Shown here: piece by piece, positions 1 through 6,235 of the stretch
Position numbering within the stretch: the first letter of the stretch is position 1
How the letters are laid out: each line of letters opens with the position of its first letter
Source: an uncultured Lachnospiraceae bacterium
GTDB taxonomy: Bacteria > Bacillota > Clostridia > Lachnospirales > Lachnospiraceae
Assembly (NCBI GenBank): GCA_947591155.1
Contig: CANQDA010000037.1
Span: forward strand, 1 to 34,381
Reading direction: 5' to 3'
DNA length: 34,381 bases
Translations under genes and position numbers: made by a program
Notes under the pieces: generated by a model
Told to the model about the DNA's origin: nothing
Databases searched by the model: none
Seen by the model: the letters and a program-made list of their open reading frames with translations, nothing else

Positions 1-249
1 TTATTTCCACCAGGCGTACGGATTTTCCTCCCAGATCAGGCAATCTCCTTCTTCGTTGCCGCCTGCTACCGCCTCCAGTTCATCCTCGGAAAGCTCGCCC
101 TTCGGAGCGGCAAAATCCGCCTCCGTGAGTGTCATGCCATACTGCGCCGCCAGCGCGATGATAGCCGAAACAGCAGGCTTCTCGCCCAACGCCCGGAGCT
201 TCTCCTTAAGCTCCGGATTCTCCTCGATTACTTCCAGAAATTTCTTCAT
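1..249 (-). CDS. Nif11-type leader RiPP precursor peptide
   Basis: This 82-residue peptide is a likely ribosomal natural-product precursor. The charged N-terminal part (MKKFLEVIEENPELKEKL) and the ELSEDELEAVAGG segment ending in Gly63-Gly64 are typical of Nif11-like leaders, which are cut after the double Gly. The predicted core is 18 residues, NEEGDCLIWEENPYAWWK, with one Cys and three Trp. The start at 249 is chosen because an AGGAGG site lies just upstream; a longer reading to 390 would run through the promoter. The neighbouring minus-strand radical SAM/SPASM gene, with an almost identical promoter, is the probable maturase. No peptidase-containing exporter is nearby. The chemistry is unknown; aromatic residues or the Cys are plausible targets, which is inference. 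Confidence 0.82.
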   Translation of the reverse strand: MKKFLEVIEENPELKEKLRALGEKPAVSAIIALAAQYGMTLTEADFAAPKGELSEDELEAVAGGNEEGDCLIWEENPYAWWK

Positions 250-315
250 GATCTCTTCCTCCTTTTTTTTATTTGAAACGCGTTTGCGCCGTTTCCTTCT
301 TTGTTTTCCTGAGTA

Positions 316-343
316 TTGATACGCTGTGATGCAGATTTTGTTA
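316..343 (-). promoter_or_regulatory. Promoter-like element A (TAAC-N16-CGTATCAA)
   Basis: On the minus strand TAAC (343-340) is followed after exactly 16 bp by CGTATCAA (323-316), about 65 bp before the Nif11 precursor start. The same arrangement occurs at 1852-1879, 2062-2089 and 4693-4720, always pointing at a start codon. Copies A, B and D stay similar for about 20 bp past the -10-like box. The geometry resembles ECF-sigma promoters (an AAC motif, 16 bp, then CGT). The box can also be read as CTAACA-N17-TATCAA for the housekeeping sigma factor. Confidence 0.62.
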
Positions 344-415
344 GATATTTCTCCGGGGAATGCGCACGCTTCAGTCCCGTATCTTGTCACGCTTCGCGAG
401 ACACCAAAGCGCGCG

Positions 416-1798
416 TCAGCCCGCCGCGGCGCGTATGCGCGCTCCCCAGCCCTCCCGGAAAAACAGGCAGGCCGACGGGTCGGCCGCCATCAGCTCGTGT
501 CCGTCCGTCCCCAGTGCGCATGCCCGGCAACCTCCGCCGCACAGCTTCGCGTACCCGCATCCCCTGCATTTCTTCGTCCTCGCGAAGAACTCCTCCACCC
601 GCGTGTCGATCACAGACAGATAGGAGCTCTCCGACAGACCCTTCCGCAGCCCGATCTCCCGGATCAGCGGAAAATCGTCCTGTACCGCGCAGGCGGACAG
701 CGGCATGCACGGGAGCAGCCGTCCCTCCGGCGAGATATACAGCGACTGCCGCGCATGGCCGCACAGCGGGCGCCGCAGGCAGGCATCCGAGCCGTCGTAT
801 TTCTCCATCGGGACCGTATAGGCGCGGGAGCCTTTCCCGCAGCTGAACACCCCGCCCAGATTGATGCGCAGCGGCGAACCGTCCGCGAAGAACGCAGGAA
901 TATACTGCTCGTAAACCGCGTACTCCTCTTCTTTGGAAAGGGCGTAGTCTCTGCCGTATCTCCTCCAAAGCTCCGTATCCATCACGCCGGAGACCTTCAG
1001 ATGCGCACAGCCGTGGGACGCTAGCGTGTTCACGCTTTTGCCGAGTACGGCGGCGTTTCCCCGGTGCAGCGCCATCTCTGCCCCTAGCGGAAAGCCCCTC
1101 TTCTTGCACAGGTCGAACGCGGCGAGCACGCGCTCTCCCGCGCCCGGGATTCCCCGCATCCAGTCGTGCCAGTCCTCGTCGCCGTCGTAGCTCATGTTGA
1201 ACTCCGGCCTCATGCCGCGCGCTTCCAGACCGTCCAGCAGCGCCTCATTTACCAGCGCGCCGTTGGTGTAGATCACCTTGACGTCAATCTTCCTCTGTAC
1301 AAACGCGTCCACGATGTCCCACCAGTCGCTGCGGATCAGCGGTTCCCCGCCTGAAAGCGCCACCGCGAGTATGCCGCAGTCGTCCATCTGGCTGATGATC
1401 TCCATCGTCTCCTCATGGGACAGCTCGCCGAACTTTCCCTCGCAGGCAGACAGGTAGCAGTGCCTGCAGCGGTAATTGCACCTGCCGGTGACCGACCAGT
1501 ACGCCTCGTAAATGAAGCGGTTGGGGTACCGGCGGTAGAGCTGGTCTTCCTCGGGGCCGTCGCCGTAGGCGCACTGCTCCACAACGCCCCTCTCCCGCAG
1601 CTCTTCGATCAGCTCTCTTGTCCGTTCCGGGATCAGCGCCAGCGAGCAGTCGATGCGCGCGTTGCACAGCTCCAGCGCGCGGAATTCCTCTTCCCTTATG
1701 AAACGCACTTTGTTCTCCGGCCTGCGCACTATGGCCCACGGAAGCTTCTCCCACCCCCGCAGGGCCACGCCGCGGCACAGTCTGAAATAGCTGCCCAT
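416..1798 (-). CDS. Radical SAM/SPASM peptide maturase
   Basis: This 460-residue protein has the radical SAM motif CNYRCRHC (Cys107, Cys111, Cys114 for the 4Fe-4S cluster that binds S-adenosylmethionine) and a GGEP motif near residue 150. The C-terminal SPASM region holds CRGCGYAKLCGGGC (Cys411, 414, 420, 424) plus Cys427 and Cys444 for auxiliary clusters. The N-terminal ~95 residues may form the leader-binding part seen in RiPP maturases. It probably installs a radical-based cross-link or other change on the Nif11-type core at 1-249 and perhaps the NHLP-type core at 2135-2533. The start at 1798 has only a weak AGGG site. Its promoter copy (1852-1879) nearly matches that of the precursor. The exact reaction cannot be told from sequence. 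Confidence 0.85.
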   Translation of the reverse strand: MGSYFRLCRGVALRGWEKLPWAIVRRPENKVRFIREEEFRALELCNARIDCSLALIPERTRELIEELRERGVVEQCAYGDGPEEDQLYRRYPNRFIYEAYWSVTGRCNYRCRHCYLSACEGKFGELSHEETMEIISQMDDCGILAVALSGGEPLIRSDWWDIVDAFVQRKIDVKVIYTNGALVNEALLDGLEARGMRPEFNMSYDGDEDWHDWMRGIPGAGERVLAAFDLCKKRGFPLGAEMALHRGNAAVLGKSVNTLASHGCAHLKVSGVMDTELWRRYGRDYALSKEEEYAVYEQYIPAFFADGSPLRINLGGVFSCGKGSRAYTVPMEKYDGSDACLRRPLCGHARQSLYISPEGRLLPCMPLSACAVQDDFPLIREIGLRKGLSESSYLSVIDTRVEEFFARTKKCRGCGYAKLCGGGCRACALGTDGHELMAADPSACLFFREGWGARIRAAAG

Positions 1799-1851
1799 AC
1801 GCTGTTCCCTGCCCTGCCAATCTATTTCCCTGATCTTTGCTTTCCTGATTA

Positions 1852-1879
1852 TTGATACGCTGTGACGCGGATTTTGTTA
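1852..1879 (-). promoter_or_regulatory. Promoter-like element B (TAAC-N16-CGTATCAA)
   Basis: TAAC at 1879-1876 and CGTATCAA at 1859-1852 on the minus strand are separated by 16 bp. The element lies about 54 bp before the radical SAM start. It is nearly identical to element A from the -35-like box through a following CAGGAAA stretch, so the precursor and the maturase are probably transcribed under the same control although each has its own promoter. Confidence 0.62.
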
Positions 1880-1929
1880 GATAGTTGAATTGTACCACAC
1901 TTTTCGCTGCCTTTCGTGACCGCCGGACT

Positions 1930-1959
1930 GACGTTTATGCAATCAAAGCTGACGTTTAT
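1930..1959 (+). promoter_or_regulatory. LytTR-type direct-repeat operator with -10 box
   Basis: Two perfect copies of GACGTTTAT (1930-1938 and 1951-1959) are 12 bp apart, so they lie 21 bp centre to centre on one face of the helix. That layout and the GTT core are those of sites bound by LytTR-domain regulators such as AgrA and bacteriocin regulators. A -10-like TAGTAT (1993-1998) begins 33 bp after the second repeat with no good -35, also as in such promoters. Transcription would run toward the NHLP precursor. The larger 21-bp repeat unit recurs singly at 4833-4853 and 8430-8450. No LytTR gene is in the window. Confidence 0.5.
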
Positions 1960-2061
1960 GAAATCGAAGCTGTGCAATTTGGTAATCTATGGTAGTATAA
2001 AGAGGCAAAATCTGTCTGCGCTGAATTTGGGGAAACACGCAGGAACAAGGATAGCTGTCCC

Positions 2062-2089
2062 TAACAAAATCCTCTGTTCACCGTATCAA
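2062..2089 (+). promoter_or_regulatory. Promoter-like element C (TAAC-N16-CGTATCAA)
   Basis: TAAC at 2062-2065 and CGTATCAA at 2082-2089, separated by 16 bp, stand on the plus strand about 45 bp before the NHLP precursor start. The spacer begins AAAATCC like copy B but differs afterward, which supports selection on the two boxes and not recent duplication. Confidence 0.55.
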
Positions 2090-2134
2090 GAGATGCAGAA
2101 ATGTTTCAGATCATTATTAAAGGAGGGATTCGAA

Positions 2135-2533
2135 ATGGAATGGACAAAACAAAAACTGGCGGAGGTGTGCGTCGAACTGCAGAAAAAGGCGATGGTGGAC
2201 GAAGCCTTCCGCAAGGAGCTTCTGGCTGACCCGGCAAAGGCGATCGAAATGCTTACCGGGGAAAAGCCCCCGGAGGACTTCCGCCTCAAGGTGGTCGAGA
2301 ACGACCCTGCCTACACGGCGACCATGGTCCTGCCCGATTTCGCTGGGAAAGAACTGACGGAGGAAGAATCCGACGCGGTCAGCGGAGGGATATATCCCAA
2401 GCCTTATGCCCCGGGCACCAGACACACCGGATACTTTTCCTGTATGACCGGCTCAAGTACAGTTAGTTTAGATCAAGGTCTTCCGAAACCCAAAAATCCC
2501 CATTTAAACAGACCGGTTTCGGAAACAAAATAG
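2135..2533 (+). CDS. NHLP-type leader RiPP precursor
   Basis: This 132-residue protein has a nitrile-hydratase-like leader. The segment around residues 25-65 (FRKELLADPAKAIEMLTG, then FRLKVVENDP) is typical of the NHLP/TOMM-propeptide family, and ELTEEESDAVSGG ends the leader at Gly84-Gly85. The predicted core is 47 residues, starting IYPKPYAPGTRHTGYFSCMT, rich in Pro, Thr and Ser, with a single Cys103. The start at 2135 follows an AAGGAGGG site; the upstream ATG at 1928-1930 frame lies in the promoter region and is rejected. It faces away from the maturase at 416-1798 and shares its promoter type. A strong terminator follows directly. No heterocyclase or lanthipeptide synthase is nearby, so the radical SAM protein or a distant enzyme must modify it. 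Confidence 0.75.
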   Translation: MEWTKQKLAEVCVELQKKAMVDEAFRKELLADPAKAIEMLTGEKPPEDFRLKVVENDPAYTATMVLPDFAGKELTEEESDAVSGGIYPKPYAPGTRHTGYFSCMTGSSTVSLDQGLPKPKNPHLNRPVSETK

Positions 2534-2558
2534 GCGAGTCAAACAGGCAAAAAGGAAA

Positions 2559-2618
2559 CAGGGCATATTGGCAATCTGCTTTATCCGTTGCCAAAATGCC
2601 CTGCTTTGTATTTTTTTC
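2559..2618 (+). terminator. Intrinsic terminator after the NHLP precursor
   Basis: The stem pairs CAGGGCAT (2559-2566) with ATGCCCTG (2596-2603) and TTGGCAA (2568-2574) with TTGCCAA (2588-2594) around a 13-nt loop. A T-rich tract follows to 2618. It isolates the precursor from the Fic gene downstream. Confidence 0.88.
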
Positions 2619-2640
2619 GTTCAAGATTAACGAATCAGTC

Positions 2641-2690
2641 TTGCGTTTTAGGGAACATTCTTTTATAATAAATCCATGTATGTTCCCTAA
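2641..2690 (+). promoter_or_regulatory. Promoter with 11-bp inverted-repeat operator for the Fic gene
   Basis: TTGCGT (2641-2646) and TATAAT (2664-2669) are 17 bp apart. A perfect inverted repeat, TTAGGGAACAT (2648-2658) and ATGTTCCCTAA (2680-2690), flanks the -10 box, and the right arm touches the AAGGAGG ribosome site of the gene starting at 2703. This suggests repression by a dimeric regulator. A hairpin that masks the ribosome site is an alternative. Confidence 0.72.
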
Positions 2691-2702
2691 GGAGGTGTCG
2701 CT

Positions 2703-3644
2703 ATGGATGACACTTTTTTCGAAATCCAAAAACTGCTGCATCAAAAAGCGGATCTGCAAGCACGGTTGAATCTTTTGCCATACGACGGCACTCCGGAAAT
2801 CAAAGAGCAAAGCGCCGGCAAATATCTGTATATAAGAAAAAGAATCGGAAGCAGAGTTACCTCCACCTATGTCGGCCTTTATTCGGACGAATTATATCAG
2901 CTCCTGCTTAAAAATGCCCGGGAAGCAAAGGATTTGCGCAAGGGCATACGCAAGCTGGAAAATGCACTTGCAGGACTCGGCTATGAGGACAAAGAGCTTC
3001 CTGTCAGGGTTGTGCGCAACCTCGATTTTGCCCGCGCCAATATGAAAGCCAACATCTATGATCAGGCTGTTCTTGAAGGGGTCGCGACATCTTTTCCTCA
3101 AACGGAAGATATTATCGACAACGGAATCGTATCCGGAATGACGGCATCAGATATCCAGAAAATATTAAATCTGAAACATGCATGGGAATTTATATTAGAC
3201 AGGGATGTGATTCAGGCTAAGTCAGATTACTATATGCTCTGTCATATCGCCAAGCTGGTCAATGAAGGATTTTTCAGCGACGGCGGCCGAATCCGCGGTG
3301 TTCCGGTTTCGATAGGCGGCAGCTCCTACCTTCCTCCGATTCCGCTTGAGTCGGTCGTAAAGGAACAGCTGCAGGAGATCCTTGATTCCGGGAAAAATGA
3401 GATCGATGTCGCCATCGAGCTGTGTATGTACTGCATGAAAACGCAGATTTTTCTTGATGGAAACAAGCGTGCGTCCGTCATATATGCAAATCATTATCTG
3501 ATCGCCCATGGTCAGGGATTTCTGGTTATTCCCGAAATCCATGTTTCTGAATTTAAGAAACTGCTGATCCGTTTTTATGAGGGCGAAAGCATTTCCACGA
3601 TCAGTCGCTTTCTGAAAGAAAATTGCTGGAAAAATTATGAATGA
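2703..3644 (+). CDS. Fic/Doc-fold protein with Gln in place of the catalytic His
   Basis: This 313-residue protein carries a Fic core near residues 100-300. The signature reads TQIFLDGNKRAS (about 247-258), against the family HxFx[D/E]GN[G/K]R. The anion-binding FLDGNKR part is intact, but the general-base His is Gln248 (codon CAG, 3444-3446). Active Fic enzymes move AMP or another phosphate-containing group from a nucleotide to a target protein, and loss of this His normally abolishes that. A VLEG segment near residue 125 may be a degenerate inhibitory helix motif. The N-terminal ~60 residues include a basic strand pattern (YLYIRKRIGSRVTSTYVG). The start at 2703 follows AAGGAGG. The gene stands alone behind an operator-flanked promoter. 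It could be an inactive regulator, or an enzyme with altered chemistry. Confidence 0.8.
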   Translation: MDDTFFEIQKLLHQKADLQARLNLLPYDGTPEIKEQSAGKYLYIRKRIGSRVTSTYVGLYSDELYQLLLKNAREAKDLRKGIRKLENALAGLGYEDKELPVRVVRNLDFARANMKANIYDQAVLEGVATSFPQTEDIIDNGIVSGMTASDIQKILNLKHAWEFILDRDVIQAKSDYYMLCHIAKLVNEGFFSDGGRIRGVPVSIGGSSYLPPIPLESVVKEQLQEILDSGKNEIDVAIELCMYCMKTQIFLDGNKRASVIYANHYLIAHGQGFLVIPEIHVSEFKKLLIRFYEGESISTISRFLKENCWKNYE

Positions 3645-3668
3645 CGGTTAGAACATGTTGACATGGAT

Positions 3669-3694
3669 GCTGGTCCGGGTGTGCCCGGACCAGC
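3669..3694. terminator. GC-rich hairpin between convergent genes
   Basis: GCTGGTCCGGG (3669-3679) pairs perfectly with CCCGGACCAGC (3684-3694) around a 4-nt loop. It sits between the ends of the Fic gene and the zeta-toxin gene. No clear T tract follows on either strand, so a role as a bidirectional terminator is likely but not certain. Confidence 0.5.
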
Positions 3695-3758
3695 GCATGC
3701 TCATTTCGGCAGTCAAAACTTGCTCTAAGAAACGAAATAACTTGAAACGGATCACGGA

Positions 3759-4322
3759 TCAGTCGAGCGCGTACCCGGTCAGCTTCGCGATGTCCTCCTT
3801 GCTCCAGAATTCGTTCTCCCAGTAGAAATACTCGTCCTTCCTCTTCTTGAAGATCCGGAACGGGACGTCCGTGTTGTCGTAAATATGGCAGATGTCGCAT
3901 ACCTTCAGAAGCTCCGGAACCTGGCCGAGCGAACGAGCGTACCTCGCCTTGATCTTCTCGACAGGGACGTCGTGCCCGCCGGACGCGAAACGGCGCATCA
4001 CGCGGTGAATGTTGATATTGACGTCCGAGGTCAGGACAAAGATACAGCGGATGAAATATCCCTGCTCCTTCGCCCTGCGTAGCAGGTCAAGATTCCGGGC
4101 GGTGGACAGCACCGTTTCAAAGGTAAAACTCTTGTGGACGTCCAGAACATACTCCCGCATATCCTCTGCCAGCTCAGCCGCCTCCAGATCCGTGCTCTGC
4201 GTCGCCCGCTTGATGTCGTCCGCGTTTATGTAGGGATTGATGATCTTCGCTGTTCTCGTCACCGTGCTTTTTCCGCTGCCGTTCGGGCCCGCAAAGACGA
4301 TGATCTCAGGCTTCATCTCCAT
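3759..4322 (-). CDS. Zeta-toxin family P-loop kinase
   Basis: This 187-residue protein begins MEMKPEIIVFAGPNGSGKST, with a P-loop at residues 12-20, followed by INADDIK and a TFETVLS segment typical of the zeta toxin/PezT fold. Family members phosphorylate UDP-N-acetyl sugars or related small molecules and so block wall synthesis or growth. The length fits the short chromosomal branch. The start at 4322 is chosen from a GGGAGGCGA site; it overlaps the end of the preceding small gene by 17 bp, which implies translational coupling. That small gene is the likely antitoxin. A closely related nucleotide kinase without toxicity is possible. Confidence 0.82.
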   Translation of the reverse strand: MEMKPEIIVFAGPNGSGKSTVTRTAKIINPYINADDIKRATQSTDLEAAELAEDMREYVLDVHKSFTFETVLSTARNLDLLRRAKEQGYFIRCIFVLTSDVNINIHRVMRRFASGGHDVPVEKIKARYARSLGQVPELLKVCDICHIYDNTDVPFRIFKKRKDEYFYWENEFWSKEDIAKLTGYALD

Positions 4323-4596
4323 ACACTCGCCTCCCGTCCGGATATTCGATGTAGGACGCCTTCCTCTCCCGGTCGTAGCCCGTGACAGGAAGTCCCTTGC
4401 TCTGGTTCGCCTCATTCTCCTGACGGATCGTCTCCCGGAAGCGGCGAACAAATTCGTCATCGCCGACGCCGCAGGTGGAATCCAGCTCGTTCGGTTTCGG
4501 CGGCTCATTCTCCTGATCCTTCAGCGCCGCGAAAAACCCCTTCATGATCTTTTCCCTGGCCTCCCGGCCCTGATCTGCTTCATTCTGTTTGTCCAT
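4306..4596 (-). CDS. Small protein upstream of zeta toxin, probable antitoxin
   Basis: This 96-residue, highly charged protein has a long helical middle (DDEFVRRFRETIRQENEANQ) and ends SKGLPVTGYDRERKASYIEYPDGRRVYGDEA. I do not recognise it as a classical epsilon antitoxin. Its place directly before and overlapping a zeta-type toxin gene, its size and its charge suggest it neutralises that toxin. Small genes with a similar YDRE..A.LEYPDGR ending occur beside zeta-type genes in Clostridia as I recall. The start at 4596 follows AAAGGAGAT; an upstream in-frame TTG lies on that ribosome site and is rejected. It is expressed from promoter-like element D. Confidence 0.68.
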   Translation of the reverse strand: MDKQNEADQGREAREKIMKGFFAALKDQENEPPKPNELDSTCGVGDDEFVRRFRETIRQENEANQSKGLPVTGYDRERKASYIEYPDGRRVYGDEA

Positions 4597-4692
4597 ATTT
4601 AATCTCCTTTCCAACAGACGAAGGCGCTTTCCAAACGGCCGCGCCTTTGCCTGCGCTGTGTCAATCCGTCTTGTTTTTTGCTTTCATGATTA

Positions 4693-4720
4693 TTGATACG
4701 ACGCGTCACGGATTCCGTTA
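4693..4720 (-). promoter_or_regulatory. Promoter-like element D (TAAC-N16-CGTATCAA)
   Basis: TAAC at 4720-4717 and CGTATCAA at 4700-4693 on the minus strand are 16 bp apart, about 97 bp before the zeta-pair start at 4596. The spacer differs from copies A and B at about half of its bases while both boxes and the following CAATAATCA..GAAAGCAAA stretch are kept. This ties the zeta pair to the RiPP genes. Confidence 0.6.
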
Positions 4721-4733
4721 AATATTTTACTGA

Positions 4734-4902
4734 TTTTTCATCTACACTTTATCGCTTCCCACCCTTCACGTCAAGACAAATCGCTTTACTTCCTGCGCCT
4801 AAAACAGCTTCTGATTCTTTCTATGATCAAACCTGACGTTTGTGAAATCGAAGAAATATAAAAATTCCGCAGATACGTACTCTCACGCATCTGCGGAATT
4901 CA
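4734..4902. repeat. 169-bp direct repeat, copy 1
   Basis: This segment matches 8331-8499 with about five substitutions in 169 bp, in the same orientation. It holds the minus-strand terminator at 4863-4900 and one copy of a 21-bp motif, CTGACGTTTGTGAAATCGAAG in part (4833-4853), related to the LytTR-type repeats at 1928-1969. It ends just before the transglutaminase gene's stop codon. Confidence 0.9.
4863..4900 (-). terminator. Intrinsic terminator after the transglutaminase-like gene
   Basis: AATTCCGCAGAT (4863-4874) and ATCTGCGGAATT (4889-4900) form a 12-bp perfect stem. Read on the minus strand it is followed by TTTTTATA. It lies 20 bp past the stop codon of the gene at 4920. Confidence 0.85.
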
Positions 4903-4919
4903 TTCCCCCTTGTCGACCG

Positions 4920-5588
4920 CTACAGCGTTTTCCATTTGTCCGTCAGCCAGCAGTCGTCAAAATCCGGCCACAGGCAATAGTATAGCGTCCCATCTACCTC
5001 AGTGCAAAGGTACGATTCTCTAATATCCGGCTCAACAGTCGGGCATAGGTACTTCGCAAAACGCAGACTCTTGCACTTTTTGACATGATACACTTTTCTG
5101 ATTTTCAACCTGTGCATGAAGTCTGGTACCAGAAACTGTTCTGTTTTCATGTAATACATTTCACCGTTGTTTTCCTTTGGTTCTTTGCAATCGCCAAAGG
5201 TCACGTCCAGGTTGTACCACTTTCCAGTGATGTAGACCTGATTCCACCCATGATCGTCTTCATTCTCATCCTCACACCAACCTATGGAATTTACGATCTT
5301 GCATCCGTTCAGCAGCCATTCCGTGACCTGCGTATAGTTTGCGCAGACGCCTTCCCCCAGATAAAGCGTGTATATGGCGTTTGCCATGCAGTATATATCT
5401 CCCTCTTTAAAGCGCTTGCCATCTGCGGACAATTCCATCCAGCTAGCTGCGTTTCTGGAAGTATATGTGATGTTTTTGGAGACATAGTTTGCAATCAACC
5501 AGCAGTTGTACTGAGGCGGAAGAGCCTTCGACACCCCGATCTCCTTATAGATATTCTTCCGGATGGCGTTCGCCTCCGACCGTGTCAT
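4920..5588 (-). CDS. Transglutaminase-like domain protein (second half of a split gene)
   Basis: From an ATG at 5588 this frame encodes 222 residues with a papain-like transglutaminase core. Cys82 lies in GEGVCANYTQ, His113 in DDHGWNQVYI and Asp128 in YNLDVTFGD, the expected triad. Such secreted domains cross-link or cleave proteins or wall components. The ATG overlaps the TGA of the preceding Big2 frame as ATGA, and no ribosome site precedes it. The frame is also open upstream to 5843. The likely ancestral product is one secreted Big2-transglutaminase protein. The halves may be joined by -1 slippage at A-AAA-AAG (5624-5630), made separately by coupling, or separated by a one-base deletion. 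Confidence 0.7.
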   Translation of the reverse strand: MTRSEANAIRKNIYKEIGVSKALPPQYNCWLIANYVSKNITYTSRNAASWMELSADGKRFKEGDIYCMANAIYTLYLGEGVCANYTQVTEWLLNGCKIVNSIGWCEDENEDDHGWNQVYITGKWYNLDVTFGDCKEPKENNGEMYYMKTEQFLVPDFMHRLKIRKVYHVKKCKSLRFAKYLCPTVEPDIRESYLCTEVDGTLYYCLWPDFDDCWLTDKWKTL

Positions 5589-6019
5589 GGAAAAATAGAG
5601 GTAGGATTCCAGTTTAGCCCGTCCTTTTTTGTGTTCGGATATGCAGCTCTCAGTTCGGCAATCGTCGCAGCTTTTTTCTTGGACGTCTTGTTTGTCTTCT
5701 TTACCTTCTTCGCCCGAACCGTGACTTTGCATTTCAGCGTTTTCTTTCCTGTCCGGGCTGTAATCGTCGCCGTCCCCTTCTTTTTGGCGCTCACCTTTCC
5801 CTTTTTGTTGACCATGGCAATCTTCTTGTTGCCCGAACTCCACTTTATTTTTCCTTTTGCATGCTTCACCTTCAATGTAGCGCTCTTCCCGACCTCAAGC
5901 GTAATCTTCTTTGCGCTCAGCGCAGGCGCCGCCGCACTCGCCGGCAGCGTGAATGATCCTGCGAGAAGCATGGTCAGCAGCAAAAAAAGAAATGGATAAT
6001 GCGTTCCTGTCTTTTTCAT
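5585..6019 (-). CDS. Secreted Big2 (bacterial Ig-like) protein, first half of a split gene
   Basis: This frame encodes 144 residues. A signal peptide (MKKTGTHYPFLFLLLTMLLA...) ends near residues 28-30 at ASA. A Big2-type domain follows, about residues 34-104 (KKITLEVGKSATLKV, KIKWSSGNKKIAMVNKKGKV, GTATITA), then a Lys-rich linker and AATIAELRAAYP, a sequence that in relatives leads into a further domain. It then stops at a TGA that overlaps the ATG of the transglutaminase frame. Six A residues at 5630-5625 within ACA-AAA-AAG mark the frame switch point. The start at 6019 follows GAAAGGATGAGAG, and a good promoter lies at 6056-6084. Confidence 0.75.
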   Translation of the reverse strand: MKKTGTHYPFLFLLLTMLLAGSFTLPASAAAPALSAKKITLEVGKSATLKVKHAKGKIKWSSGNKKIAMVNKKGKVSAKKKGTATITARTGKKTLKCKVTVRAKKVKKTNKTSKKKAATIAELRAAYPNTKKDGLNWNPTSIFP

Positions 6020-6055
6020 GCTCTCATCCTTTCTCTCCCGTATTGTTCCAAATTA

Positions 6056-6084
6056 ATTATACTCCCGTCCAACGATCATGTAAA
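6056..6084 (-). promoter_or_regulatory. Sigma-70-type promoter of the Big2/transglutaminase gene
   Basis: On the minus strand TTTACA (6084-6079) and TATAAT (6061-6056) are separated by 17 bp, about 37 bp before the start codon at 6019. The strong match suggests that the split gene is still transcribed. Confidence 0.72.
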
Positions 6085-6178
6085 CAAAAAGATGCCCAGA
6101 TATTTTTCGTTGAATCGGATAATCAAATAATCTCGGCTTGTATCATCCCTAACAACACTCCTGCTGCTGCCAGAACAG

Positions 6179-6210
6179 GGAAAGGTGACCAATCCTCCGG
6201 CCACCTTTCC
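6179..6210. terminator. Hairpin past the end of the MATE remnant
   Basis: GGAAAGGTG (6179-6187) pairs with CACCTTTCC (6202-6210) around a 14-nt loop. It follows the 3' end of the MATE relic on the minus strand and is probably its old terminator; a T tract is weak on both sides. Confidence 0.45.
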
Positions 6211-6235
6211 TTATTAATTCCTCAGATCTTCAATC

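Noticed and set aside
5589..5843. N-terminal extension of the transglutaminase frame up to 5843
   Set aside because: This part (EFGQQEDCHGQQKGKGE...) is the shadow of the Big2 coding sequence in another frame and has no signal peptide or domain.
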